A program made the translations under genes and the position numbers. Shown here in pieces: positions 1 to 11,619 of a stretch of 64,000 nucleotides of DNA. Below the pieces are notes generated by a model, which did not search any database, was not told where the DNA came from, and worked only from the letters and a program-made list of their open reading frames with translations. The stretch is from Nymphaea colorata. Its lineage: Eukaryota; Streptophyta; Magnoliopsida; Nymphaeales; Nymphaeaceae. Each line of letters begins with the position of its first letter. Position 1 is the stretch's first letter. The stretch covers positions 3,637,528 through 3,701,527 of the forward strand of contig NC_045140.1 of the NCBI RefSeq assembly GCF_008831285.2. The letters are read 5' to 3'.

Positions 1-648
1 GGCGTGTTTTACGTTTGGGGAAGCCACCAAGACGCTGGAAGGTGCCCGATTTTGCCAAATTATTGAAGCGCAAGATCAATGAAGTATGTGGTTCCTTTTT
101 ATCTATTACCAGTTGTAGGTGCTCTAGTTGCTTGTCTGAGCTCCCATGTTTGTAAAAATCCTAGCCTATGTTACACGGGTACTCCTCTTAAGGAGGAGTA
201 CCCGTATGGTACGGGTACGGGTACGGCCCTGGTGCGGTCAACGCAGTATCGGGTACGGTCAACGTACCCGGGATCATTTTTGTCCATTTTCGGACTCGGA
301 CAACTTTGACCAAGTCCAAAGTTGTCTAGTTTTTGAGTTGAAAATTAAAAATCCCCCTCTTTTCTTGTTTCCTTTTTCACTCTAAACCTTTCTTGTACAT
401 AGTTCCTCACAAGTTTTCATTTAAAATCTTCCATACAATGTTTCGAAAATCCATTCGTTGTCTATAACTTGACTCTTCGATAATAGTGTAAGCCATAACC
501 ATAGCGATGTCAATATATCTTAAAAGTGTGACCTGTTGCTCCTGCTAATCTTGATGATGCGATGGAGAATCAAGAAAGATGATAAATTTCTATGTTAATT
601 ACTTCCATACTGTGTTTTGTGAATATGTTATTCATTTTGAAATTTTTT

Positions 649-737
<89 letters not shown>

Positions 738-3700
738 GCGTGTGTGTACAGCCGTACCCCCGCACCCAAATTTTTTGAAAATGGTCCGTACTCGCGCAGT
801 TTATAAGCCAAATAGAAGGGCTACAGTCTCTCAACAGAAACACACAACAATCAACCATGAAGGCCTCTTACACAAGGTGCCAAGGGACACAAACAGAACA
901 AGAAAAATAAGCTAGTTATTGTTACCAATGACTACCAAAATCATGAAAACACAAAAGGGAGAAATCCCCTCAATGGATATGCTCAAGAATGCAATGAGCT
1001 AGCTGTTGGTCTAATTTTGACAGCTAGAGAACTAGCTACTATATATATATATATTCTAGATTTACAAATATGGATCCCCGTACATATTCTATTTGCTTGC
1101 ATGAGACAATTAATGCAAATTTCACAGCGCTTTTTTATAGTTTTTTCATGACATTTGTTTATTTAGGCAGCCTTTCTGTTAGTGATTGTGGCAATTCATT
1201 TTCAGGTCCATGTGCGAGGAATACCATTGGCCAGTAAAACAGGAATCAAGAGCAGGTTTTATGGTTATAATGGTGAGCAGTGTGGTGTGGAAGAATTGGC
1301 TCTACAACACTATGCAGGAGTACATGGTTGGCAGGGTCTCCATTCAGAAAGTGGCATTTGGATGACATTGTTTGCGCTTCTTATGTGGGATGTTATCTTT
1401 GCTGACATACCAGATGTCTTCAGGACTAGGTTTCAGGTATGGTGTTTTCAGTATGGTAGTAGTTTTTTTATTTGACTTTGTTGAGAATATTGTTGTGAGG
1501 GGTTTACTGAAAATTAGAAAAGTTCAAAGGGAGTTCTTTAGTTTTAAATTTTGGAGGACCATTTTTGTAATTTTCTTATTGGCCCTAATTACCATTTAAA
1601 GTTTGTTAATGTTAATCTAATGATAATCTTTCTTCTTCCTCCAATCTGTTTGTGACACAGTATGAGAGCCTTCTGTGCTTGGCAGTCTGATCCCATCTCT
1701 TCCCTCTTCTTCCTTCTCTTCTCTCTCCCTCTTTCTCTTTCTCTCTCTCTCTCAAACTGGTCGAACCCTGCTGATCGTCCATCTCGAGAAGTTGTGGTTG
1801 CAAAATCAGGGTCTCATCATGGCTGTTCATCGTGCAGCAGTAAGTAGTTTCCCTAGATCACATTGCTGATGTTGCTGTTCATGGATTGTGGTTGATGGAA
1901 TCAATTTTTGCTGTTGCTTCGGTTTGTGTTTCAATCGGAAAATATTTATTTATCAACAGGAACGAGTTATTGGAAGTCATTCATATCAGTTCTGAAAGTT
2001 GTGCTCTAGTCGTATTCAGATCTGAGTCGTGTTGATGTGGTAGGCATTAGTTCTGAAATATAAGTTGTAGTCGATGGAATCAGATCTGTGAGTTGGTGGT
2101 GCTGTTGAGATCAGATCTGATTATTGCTGTTATGCTTATCAGATCTGCTATATTAGATCTGATGTTGGTGAAATATTTGTTTCAGATATGAAGTCTTATT
2201 TTGTTAGGAGCAGATTGCTTATTTTTATTTGCTATTCACCATATTTATGCTGCTCATCAGTTGGTAACTGTCAAAGTTGACTCATTGGCTCAAGTGAAAT
2301 CCAATGACAGTGAACAAAAATTTGAAGTGTCTGCAGACTACAAGGCTTTTGCTAATCCCTTCTCTTATGGGTTGTCTATAAAGCTGGATGGCAAGCTATG
2401 AAAGGTGATCGATGACGTTTATGATGACTGTGTTTTGACATTGTCAAAAACATATTCTGTTAGAAAAGGCGCTACTGGAGAAAAGTGGAAAATATGTAAT
2501 GTGGCAAGAAGATAATGATGTTATATTGTTTTGGATTACGGACAATGTTCAGCTGCATATGTAGCTGATGGTCTGATTTACTATACTACTACAAAGGAGA
2601 TGCAGGATTCTGTACATGACACATATATCAGGACAAGAATGTTAGTAGAATTTTACAAGCTTGACAAAAGACATTTCAGTCACAGCTTCTCGACACTTGT
2701 GGGGGATTCATGTAGTTTCTAGACCATGCATCATTCTCCTTTCTCTCGTCCTATTAAATTGGCTGATGGAAGACTGTCCCAAATTGTGGTGCAAGGTGAA
2801 ATGCATCTTACCCCTACTTTATACATTCAACATGTTTTACATGCTCCACAGTTCTCTAAAAACTTGCTATATGTGATCAAGCTTACTACGGAGATAAAAC
2901 TATCAAGTTATATTTGACCTTGGTTTTTGAACATTTCAGGAGTAATTGATAGGAAAAAAAAAATGGTGGAGGCTATGATAAAGGTGGCTTTTACTATTCT
3001 GTACAACCAGTTGGAGTAGCAACCGCTTGTATGCAATTAAGCTCTAATTTTTTATAGTGGCATCTCAGACTGGGTCATCCTTGTATTTCCAAACTTAGAG
3101 TCATCCGATAGATCTATCCTACAACATCCTTTCAGTTTGAAGCATGTCATGCATGTGCTCACATGCAAATAAAAAGAGGATGACCGTTTGAGCAAACCCC
3201 TGAGCAAGAATAAGCTGTACAAATACCTTAAAGCCTACTAAACTGTGCCTCAATATAAATAAATCACTCTCTAGTCCAAGTGTGTGGGTGCTTCTGCTTG
3301 CAAGGGTTTGTACTTCTAGACGTGGCCAAACCAAGTGAGGGAAGAGGAAGATAAATATTGAGGAATACACAAAGGGCTCTCGGCTAGGTTGAGAATTGTC
3401 ACAACCAATTAGAGGAAGTTGGCTTGGTGGCTGCATCCCACAATTGAGAGGCGGTGCTTAGGGAGGTTAATCCCTTAACTACCTCTCAATCATCTAGGCA
3501 GTGGGGCTGTTAGGGCGCTGTCCCTGTAGGGCTTGCTACTACTAGGCTAGCCAGGATGGTTTTCATGGGCCAACTTGCCAGTGTGGCTGAGCGTCTGCCT
3601 ACAAGTCTTGGCCAAATAGCACCAGAGGGCTAGGGGCAATATGCCGCTGGGTTGAGGGAGCCCTACATAGCCACTCTTATGCTACCGAAGTTGAGGGGGA

Positions 3701-4736
3701 GGCAAAGATTGACAAGGGGGTTAGGTGAAGCCGGGTCAGCAATGAGTTCCTGACCAAGTTCGAGGGATAACCACTATTGGTTGAGGTGGCCTGGTGCACC
3801 ACACATGACTGCAAGCTTGCAACCAAGACAGGGGGCAGGTGGTCGAGCACGACCGACATTGACTGGCAGGCTTGTTGAGGCCGTGCCTATGTGATAGGGC
3901 TGTCAAGAGCCTATGGTCAATGCTCGACCATGCAACGCTTTGTTGAAGGCCGGGTCATGGGTGCACAAGGACCCATCGATGATGCTCACATGAGGCTTTA
4001 GGGCCTAGGCAGCGATAGTGTTGCTGTCGATCAAGCCAGAGGGTCTTGCACTAGCTAAGTAGGGCTTGTATTGGCACCAAGAGGCTTGCATATCGAGTGA
4101 TGACAAAGGGCTGTAATGTGCATGAAGAGTTGAGTTGGATCGAGAGGCAAGGGTCTCCACTTAAGCATGGCCAGACCTCAAGAAGGAGACAAGATCATTC
4201 ACCATAGTGGGGGACTAGAGCACCGATGACTGATGTAGAGGGTCTATGGGTGCTGCTGACCACACCTCCTCCCCTTTTACAAATAAGAAAAAAAAGAAAA
4301 AATCTCTCTCATTCTTTTCTTTAGTTCTTCTTTTTGCTTCCAATCTCCTTCTCTTTTGTTTGTCCACTCTTTCTTTCTCTCTCTCATATTTCACTGTCAC
4401 CTTGTTGTCCTTTTAAAAAGGATGACATGTCTCTTATTCTGGATAGCATGTCTCTTTTTTAAGAAAGACTTGATCTCTTTTAAAGTTAAAGGACAACAAG
4501 TCCTTCTTAAAAGAGACTTGACCTGTTGTCCTTTTTTAAAAGTACAACCTACATATGTGTCATCCTTTTAAAAAAGACAAGGGTAAAAAATGACACCTTC
4601 TAATTTTTTTAAGATTTTATTCAGCATAAATTTTTACACTAAAATAGTTTTTTCAGTATAAAATTCATTTATAATGATAATATTGGCCAAAAATTTAAAA
4701 GAAATATACAAATGAAATTACAAAATAATTGATTAT

Positions 4737-4770
<34 letters not shown>

Positions 4771-7700
4771 TAGATATCTCACTGCACCCACACCCAAAAG
4801 TTTTTGAAATTGCTGCACCTGCACCTACACCTGTGTGACTTAGTCGTTAGGCACAAAGCATGAATGTGGCCTCATCATTCTTCTTCTTCTTCGCCAGATT
4901 CTACATCATCCTTAACATATGGGCGTTTCATCATTGTCTTCTTATGCTCCTTCGATGTTGACCTATTCTAATCTTCCTCTTGAGATGTATCAACAAGTTC
5001 TTCATTTATGCATCCGTGACATTTCAGCTTACAGGATCAGCTTGCTCTTTATGCTTTCTTGTTGTCCTCTCTAGTTTCCTGCTCCTTATGCTTTCTTATA
5101 AATGTTTTCTAGTTACCTAAACAAGTGTAAAATATTAACACATATCATAAAACAAATATATGTTAATGTATTAACTAATAAAGCAAGTGTACATTAGTTT
5201 ATTGCCTTCTGTTAAACCTGGGCTATATTGAACACAAACAGGGGCAGTCAACCTTTTATTTTTTAATATCTTCCTTTTGGTGTGAATTTTGTTAAATGAC
5301 ACTCCAATTCCTTTCATGACTATTTCTACTGCATGTCTAACTGAGCATTTTTGTTTAAAACATTCTAATATTTGGGAAATCACTTTGATTGCATCTACCA
5401 TAGCTTGAAAGTTGAAAATAGAATGAATTTCCCACATTAAAAGAAATACGTAGTTCATAAAGGCATCTTCAATTGCATTAGTTGCATGCTCTATCAATTT
5501 TTGGGGCTCATAGCAGTCTTAATATGTGCCTGGGAATTTTGGTGCAGTATGGAGTGGGGAAAAGTTCCTAATAGTTATAGAAGCACTGGACGTGCCACTA
5601 GGTGCATTGTTAGAAAACTTGCCGCTGCCACCCTTTGTTTTCTACTGGAACTGCTTCCTTCAAGATATGAGTTTGATGTGTCTGGATCTGGATCCAGATC
5701 GAGGCACATCTGATCCAAGAGGTGTATTCTTTATTTTAATATGTGCCAATATCCTTCATTAATGGATCGTTGTATTTTATTTATATACTGAAAGGCATAC
5801 TTGTCCACACCTCGAACCTTCATGGCTCCTATCCCTTTGCTGTATAACTAGCTAGTTTTGATCCTATGCTAGGATCAAAAGTGAAAAGTTCATCATCCCT
5901 AAATTTTCAAAAGCACACCATACCCATTTCTGCATCTTTCACTTTTTTCTTATTTCAAATTCTAAATAATTTTTTGGCACTGGATTTTGCAGTCTCTGTC
6001 ACGTCGCTGAAGGTGCATGTGGCGACAGTTTTTTGTGCATCTCAGGTAGATGTTGCAATCTAGAGATCCACGTTATTTTTTAAAGGAAAGTTTACACATG
6101 ATTTTTTTAAAAAAAGTTTACACGTGATTTTTTCAAAAGAAAGTTTACACATGATTTTCAAACAATTGTCATCTCGAAAAGGGGCGAGGTTGGAAGCCTT
6201 GTCTCTTTAAAATATTAGAAGCCTGTGGTTAAAAAACATGATTACATACCTTTCATGGGGAATGGAAAATTATCTCACATACAAAATAAGTAGAACCCCC
6301 TTTCTAAATGCTAGAATGAACTCCCAGCCATGAATAAGGCCTCGTTGAAGTTTTTCCCCCTCAAAATGGAAACAGTTCCCCTCCATGTTTACTCATGAAA
6401 GAGCATATGCTACTTGGCGCTGAATTTGGGTACGAGTCTTCTTTATGTTCCACTGGGGCTGTACTATGTATTATGTAATATAGACTATATTTCACTGTGT
6501 CGCAGGCCACTTTCCTTTTTTTCCAAAAATCCATCATGGCTGAGCTGTGGAATCCAGTTCCCAAGGTTTGATGAGGGAGGCGGTTGACTTCTTTGATGAG
6601 ATTTGTTCCAATGCAACACCTTATCGGTTGATATTTTGTGATACAGACACATTATGTTTCTTAACTAGTGAAAGGATTGTACCCCTAACATACTCATTGT
6701 TACATCACACATGGCAACATATCATATAATACAGTGTGATACATGTAACACTAGTTTGATTGCCTCATCTTGGCTGGGTCTCAAGATCTCTGATTTTGAG
6801 AGCCATGGGTTTAAGGTTGGATCTCTGTGCTTAGGCCAATTGACAATGTAAATGTTAAAGTTTGCATCTCTGGTTTTACTTAGATTCTTAGTTTGATAAA
6901 TCGTGGATTTTGGTCAAAGTTCCTTTTATTGCCACATCCATGTATGTATTCAAGGTCCATGGCATTCAAACAGACCCTAGTATGAGGTTATGTCTCCTGA
7001 AGTGTTGAGTTGACGTTATGCAGCTGGAACTTTGAAAGTTTGAAATGTCAATATGAGGGCATCCTTGTTTCTCTGAGCTCTTTATTGGAAGTTTCACTCC
7101 AAAATTGAGTTTGGTAGGAAGTATATGTCGAGCTGATATCATTTGTCATTTTGTTTTCCATGGAGCAGAACACTTGGATGATTTCAGCCTGTCCAAATTG
7201 ACCTCCTTTTATGTTTAGTACTAAAGAGTAACTTCTCTTGATCTTGTGAGAATATCACACATCTTTAAGATTGCTTCCCTGTCCGTTGCAAGTTATTGTT
7301 TTCCCAACTTCTGGATGCAAGTGTGGCTTGGATGCAGAGCCCGACCTATTGCATTTCATTAACCAATTTTTTGGATGCAGACATCTCCACTAGACTTGGA
7401 GTGTGATAGTTTTTATCCGGCAAGGGAGAGCCTCATCGAATCCCAGCTACAAAAAATTGAGGAAGGAGTGGCTGGTTCAATCCTCACGGCCTCATGGAAT
7501 GCTCATGTGGGAACTTGTTGCAAGGGTGTGAGATGGGATCAACTACCCTTGAGTGACCTCCAGTTGGTCGTTTCCTGTATTAAAGGTCCAACCTTGGCTT
7601 CACTCTGCCGCATGCTGGCTCAGGATTACAGGAGCTGGTCAAGTGGCATGCCTGACCTGCTTCTTTGGCGCCTTTGTGATGATAAGGACCCTTCTGATGG

Positions 7701-7866
7701 GTGCAGTTCTGGAAGCTTCTGCAATTCAGCAAAAGTGAAACTTGTGGAAGTTAAAGGGCCAAACGATCGTCTGTCAGAGCAGCAGCATGCATGGCTATTG
7801 GCTTTAATGGACTGTGGCTTTGAGGTGGAGGTCTGCAAAATCAGGCCAATGGCGATAGATGAGTGA
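1..7866 (+). CDS. FAN1: FAN1-type structure-specific nuclease, 3' part (5' end outside window)
   Basis: C-terminal 265 residues of a plant Fanconi-associated nuclease 1, which in the family cuts branched DNA during interstrand crosslink repair in the nucleus. Three exons are visible: 1-83 (codons in frame from base 3), 1206-1436 and 7381-7866 (TGA stop), all joined in phase 0 with GT-AG ends. Exon 2 carries LHSESGIW, whose Glu (1347-1349) matches a metal-binding Glu of FAN1, and the family block LLMWDVIFADIPDVFR. Exon 3 holds the VRR-NUC domain: GMPD (Asp at 7654-7656) and LVEVKGPNDR (Glu 7747-7749, Lys 7753-7755), the PD-(D/E)XK catalytic set. All catalytic residues are therefore intact. The intron between exons 2 and 3 is about 5.9 kb and contains transposon debris, which is unusual but does not break the frame. 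The identification rests on recalled family sequence. Confidence 0.93.
175..205. repeat. Perfect 13-bp inverted repeat (hairpin)
   Basis: Arms 175-187 and 193-205 (ACGGGTACTCCTC and its exact complement) flank the loop TTAAG. It sits inside a segment repeating GTACGGGTAC-like words in a FAN1 intron. Probably part of a transposon remnant rather than a gene signal. Confidence 0.85.
651..733. repeat. Compound (CA)n(TA)n microsatellite
   Basis: About 18 CA units followed directly by about 24 TA units, just before a dispersed-repeat core at 751-799. Confidence 0.97.
751..799 (+). repeat. Dispersed repeat, copy 1 (TA-microsatellite-linked)
   Basis: The core has the words CCGTACCCCCGCACCCAAA, TTTTTTGAAAATGGTCCG and TACTCGCGC. 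Related cores occur at 4781-4845 and, inverted, at 54421-54510, each beside a TA/CA microsatellite. A looser relative lies near 55395-55560. Likely the end of an unclassified non-autonomous element. Confidence 0.7.
2200..3195 (+). mobile_element. Decayed Ty1-copia retrotransposon fragment (gag to pre-integrase)
   Basis: Frameshifted and stop-containing, but ordered as in copia. Gag-like words come first: SYGLSIKLDGK (about 2362-2396), then WQEDNDV near 2503 and YYTTTKEMQDSV. A GAG-pre-integrase-like part follows: IKLADGRLS, VLHAPQFSKNLL (to about 2870), WHLRLGHP (about 3058-3081) and CHACAHMQIKR (about 3146-3178). No LTRs or integrase core were identified. It lies in the sense orientation within the FAN1 intron and cannot encode a working polyprotein. 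Confidence 0.8.
3196..4210. other. GC- and G-rich non-coding block in FAN1 intron
   Basis: About 1 kb with markedly higher GC and G content on the + strand than the AT-rich DNA around it. It follows the copia remnant directly. No long open frame or recognised domain was found. It could be an untranslated or LTR part of a retroelement; this is inference from composition. Confidence 0.5.
4400..4582. repeat. Foldback/MITE-like element candidate
   Basis: The left end (4400-4430, CCTTGTTGTCCTTTTAAAAA..) is an imperfect inverted copy of the right end (4551-4582, ..TTTTAAAAAAGACAAGG). Inner copies of GGACAACAAG and its complement suggest nested stems. No clear target-site duplication was seen. Confidence 0.5.
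4737..4845 (+). repeat. TA/CA microsatellite plus dispersed repeat, copy 2
   Basis: (TA)n 4737-4758 and (CA)n 4757-4770, followed by a core with CACCCACACCCAAAAG, TTTTTGAAATTG and repeated GCACCT/ACACCT words ending GTGTGACTTAG. It has the same order as the copy at 651-799. Confidence 0.65.
6087..6160. repeat. Short degenerate tandem repeat
   Basis: Three copies of AAAGTTTACACATGATTTTT-like sequence, about 27 bp apart. The middle copy reads CACGTG. It lies deep in an intron, so no regulatory role is claimed. Confidence 0.6.
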
Positions 7867-8745
7867 CCTTTGGTTTTCTCTTTGTTTTGAATTCTATGGT
7901 CCCTTGACTTGACCATGCTGCAGTTGAAGCAATACGGCACTTGAAGTTACTTGGCTTGAGGAGAAGCGCAGGAAACATGAGTTGCAGACCACGGTACAGA
8001 ACGGCCTTGCTGCCAAGGCTGAAGGCAGTTTTTCTTATCTAAAGCTTTGTGACCTGATTGTTCGTTCACTTGTTATAAGAAAAACCTTTCTAGAAGGCTC
8101 CGGCTTCCTGGCTTAAGACTGACCATGGTTTCATCTGGAGTTCTCGATCAGGATTAGGACCCATGGAAGCATCTCTTGTACAAGATTGAAGCTGAGGAAT
8201 ACGCTCTTGTGGTGGAGAATTGAAGAGGTTTATTCCTACAGGAGGCCTGCAATTTATAGCTATTATGGAGGTTTCCTTATCTGGAAAAGAATGCAAGAGA
8301 TTTTTTTTAGTAATGATTTCTTATTGAATTCTTGAATGTATTTATTATTTTTTAAATTTATTATTATGCTGGTTATTTTTTGTTGTATTTTTTTTTAGCT
8401 GCTGACAAGGTGAGATGAGGTAGATCCTTGCCACATTATTTTCCTCGATAATGGAGGAACCACTCGTGCGGATGAGAGTCACCCATTGTGGGCTTGTTTG
8501 CGACATTACAATTGCCTGTAAAAGTTTTTGAAGTGAAAGGCCTCTGTGTTAACAATCTCAACCCGTACAAGCCCAACACTGAGAGACTAGAATAGGAATT
8601 GAAGACATGGGACTTGCTGTTCGCGCTATTGAGTTCTTAATTTTTAACTCAACCAGCAATTGGTGCGCCTCGGTTTTACCTGTCATTGCCCCATGCGCAG
8701 AGGCAAGCATTTGGTTCATGTCTGGTTGATGACTGATCTAACCTC

Positions 8746-8798
<53 letters not shown>

Positions 8799-11619
8799 TG
8801 GGTTAAGTTTTTGAATTGAAGATCTTTTTGGAACTCTACCGTAACTAGTCTTACAAGATTCGTTCGGTGCTGTGAAGTTTCATCTGCTTGTGTGATGTGC
8901 TTAACAGCATTTGCTTATATACTTAAAAAGTTTCTTCGCTTTTGTAGAGGGAAAACAAATGTTTCTTTCAGTTCAACGAAGTAAAAGTCAAAGTTCTGAT
9001 AAATTAACTAATTTAACTTTGTATCCAGATTTTACATGGATCCTACTACCGTTCATGATTGGAAAACGTTGATTGAATTTAGGCCGTTTTTCTCTTTTCT
9101 AATGTAAGACTGCAAAGGTAAGCATATATTCGAGGGCTGACCAACGAACTGGAGGGACCGACAAGGCGTGTAATTTTCTGTTGACTGCGTAATTTGTTGT
9201 TTAAAATGATGCGCCTACTGGCTAAACCTGTTCCTCCGAACATCAAGGAAAACCCACCACTAGAATAGCAGGGTTGAGACTTGATCTTAAGTTTTCAATT
9301 TCATTGGATAAATCTTTGGATGAGGCATGCAGTTTTGCTAGTGACGAACAACTCAAAGTTTCCTTGAAGTTGTTTTTCTTAAATTTTAAGAAATTTTTTT
9401 AAGCACGTCAAGGAGTTGGCAATAATAAAAAAGCACCTAAGATTTCCGTGCTATTAAAAGTAACACTTAAGTTTTGCACCATTGATGAAAAATGATTATT
9501 TGCCTATTAACCTTAGTTATTTACCAACTTAAGCTCAAGTTGATATGATAACAATATTAAAGTACTTCTAAAACAGACAATTTGTAACTTCATTAGTTAT
9601 ATTATTTTTTTAACTATATCCAATAATATTAATGCATGATTAATTATATTTAAGTAACTTATTTTTCTATTATTTTTTGATATTCTTTATTGGTATTGGG
9701 AAGTTCTTTAAAGAAAACCTAATTGTATTAACCAGTCAGCCCATACATTTAGAGGGTAAATTTCAACAACTAAGTAAAATAGTGTTGAAGATTTTTTATG
9801 GACCATAAAAGAACTTCTGGGTGAGCGAGAGGGTTATCTCGAGTAGAGCCGAAGCCTCTCGCTTCCTTTTGTCCTCAGCTGTGGTCCATTTTGAAAAGGA
9901 TCTTAGGTTCAAATCTTATGATCATTGTCACGTCTCAGAATAGACACAGTCGAGAGTCGGCCCTTCGGACAGTGGAGAGGACCTTCAAACCCACCAGATC
10001 CACCCGTTTGAGCAATGTCCGTCAGGGCGAACTATATGAGAACTTGAACGCGACGGACGTGGCAAGGGTGATTGCTTCTGGAACCAAAATTCAAAACCCC
10101 ACACCGAGGGGTGGAATTTTGATCCCCAAATCGCGGTTCCTCTTTCAAGGGCTCTCCTGCCAACACCTCATCTCCTTCCTCTCTTGCACGAATAGCCAGG
10201 CACGCCCGCTGCGCTCCCTTCACCGCTTCTGCAGTGTGCGTGAGGTGAGGTCATTCCTGCTGCGTGGTGCCACTCAGGTATACACACACTCTCTCTTTCT
10301 CGTGCATTCATCTTCTATTGGCCCAACGTTGCTTATGTTCATCATTTTCCTGGTTTCATGCGTTTAAGTTGTTGGGACTTTTGATTTAATGAAATGAGGA
10401 GCCATGGAGGGACCTCGCGTTGGGTCAACTTAAAATTTTGTTGATGCAAGAAATAGGAGTTGATATCAGGCGGTATACAACAAATTTACTGTGTTTGACT
10501 TGAAGAGGGACGGTTTTGAGCTGCCATGTACAGGCAAAGCGCAATATGTTCACATGGTTGCCAGATATTTTACATGGAGCCAGGGCAGTTCCTGAATAGG
10601 AGAAAAATTTCTTCAGATGAAGTCCCATTGTCCCAAGTGTGAAAAGCGAACAACAGCGAAACTAATAGCTCTTTTCTTCTATGAACTCTTTTTGCTCTGA
10701 TTTTTTGCTAGAATTTTAAGAAAAAAAAGCGAAATGGTTCACACACAAATCAAGAGTTCGTGCGTGCTGAAATTCTTGTTCAGAAAGGTGTTTGAGAAAA
10801 ATCCTTGTGCAGAAAAATTCTTGCCAATCGTGCCTATGGAGAACGGTTGTATAGAACAATTTTTGCGCAACAAGTGTCTGAGGAATTGTCTCAACCAACT
10901 ATAGCATTTGATTCATCTTTTAAATGCGATCCTTTCTTTATTATTTTCTAATGTAAGTTCATAAGCTTGCTCGCTGTTGCTGAAGAACAAATCACCAAAC
11001 TCGTTCAGTTAAAAGTACTTGAAACAATATTTATTTAGGAAAAGAACTAAATTTCTAGGTCACAAGCCTATGTTTGATTCTATGGTAGATTATGAGAGTG
11101 AACCAACTAGGAAGTGAATCGTGAGCAGCTAATACACTGGTCACTTTGTCTGTCATTTACCTACCTAAAGGCGTGGTCTTTGAACTCTTAAAGAATTTCA
11201 TCGTATTTTTTATTGAAGTTAGAGGGTTTTGAGCATTGATTTTCAGCTTAAATTTGTATTGTCAAGACGGCTACCAAAAAAAAAATCCAGAATTTTAGTG
11301 CCTATTTCATCAAACAGCACAATTTTAGTTCCGGAATGAAAATTCCAGGCCATCAACGCACCAGGAAATGGAACCTGGAATTTTTATTCCATTCCAGTTT
11401 CAGCTGGAATTATGATTCTAGAATGAAAAGAGGCAAATGTTCAAAATTTTCATTAAGCAAACCCCTAAACAACTATCTGGTCGATTTTCTTAATTGGAGT
11501 TGTTTCTCTATCTACCAGTCAAGCAGTGGTGGAGTCGAAGCTTCAAACTCAGAGACAGAGAACAAGAGAGCTCGGGCTCTTGGATTGCTTTTTTTGGTTT
11601 CCAGTGCTTGGAACGAAAA
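7867..11619. other. FAN1 3' flank and FAN1-MAT1 intergenic region
   Basis: FAN1 3' UTR presumably covers the first few hundred bases. The rest is AT-rich. It contains a (GT)n(GA)n microsatellite (8743-8794) and an open frame at 9891-10367 (158 codons, + strand) that I do not recognise and do not call as a gene. An imperfect inverted repeat GGAATGAAAATTCCAGG / CCTGGAATTTTTATTCC (about 11333-11387) lies before MAT1. No promoter element can be assigned with confidence. Confidence 0.6.
8743..8794. repeat. (GT)n(GA)n microsatellite
   Basis: Nine GT units switch directly to about 17 GA units, in the intergenic region downstream of FAN1. Confidence 0.95.

Larger units (their letters stand above)
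84..1205 (+). other. FAN1 intron (first visible), repeat-rich
   Basis: GT at 84-85 and AG at 1204-1205. It holds a GTACGGGTA-rich segment with a hairpin (175-205), a long CA/TA microsatellite (651-733) and one copy of a dispersed repeat (751-799). No coding sequence was recognised. Confidence 0.8.
1437..7380 (+). other. Large FAN1 intron (5.9 kb)
   Basis: The donor GTATGG follows ..RTRFQ and the acceptor ends GATGCAG before TSPLDLE. It contains CT-rich tracts near 1735-1755, a cluster of CAGATCTG words (about 1960-2190), a copia remnant (2200-3195), a GC- and G-rich block (3196-4210), a foldback candidate (4400-4582), a dispersed repeat (4737-4845) and short tandem repeats (6087-6160). The short open frames near 5171-5760 match nothing I recognise. 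Confidence 0.85.

Noticed and set aside
592-915. Open frames over the CA/TA repeat on both strands
   Set aside because: Microsatellite translation (Thr-His and Ile-Tyr runs); lies in a FAN1 intron.
5171-5497. 108-codon minus-strand open frame in the FAN1 intron
   Set aside because: No recognised domain or neighbours; may be a scrap of a transposase but this could not be supported.
9891-10367. 158-codon open frame between FAN1 and MAT1
   Set aside because: No family resemblance, no clear splice partners and a low-complexity end. A possible pol III B-box-like GGTTCAAATC at about 9907 lacked a convincing A-box, so neither a gene nor a SINE is claimed.
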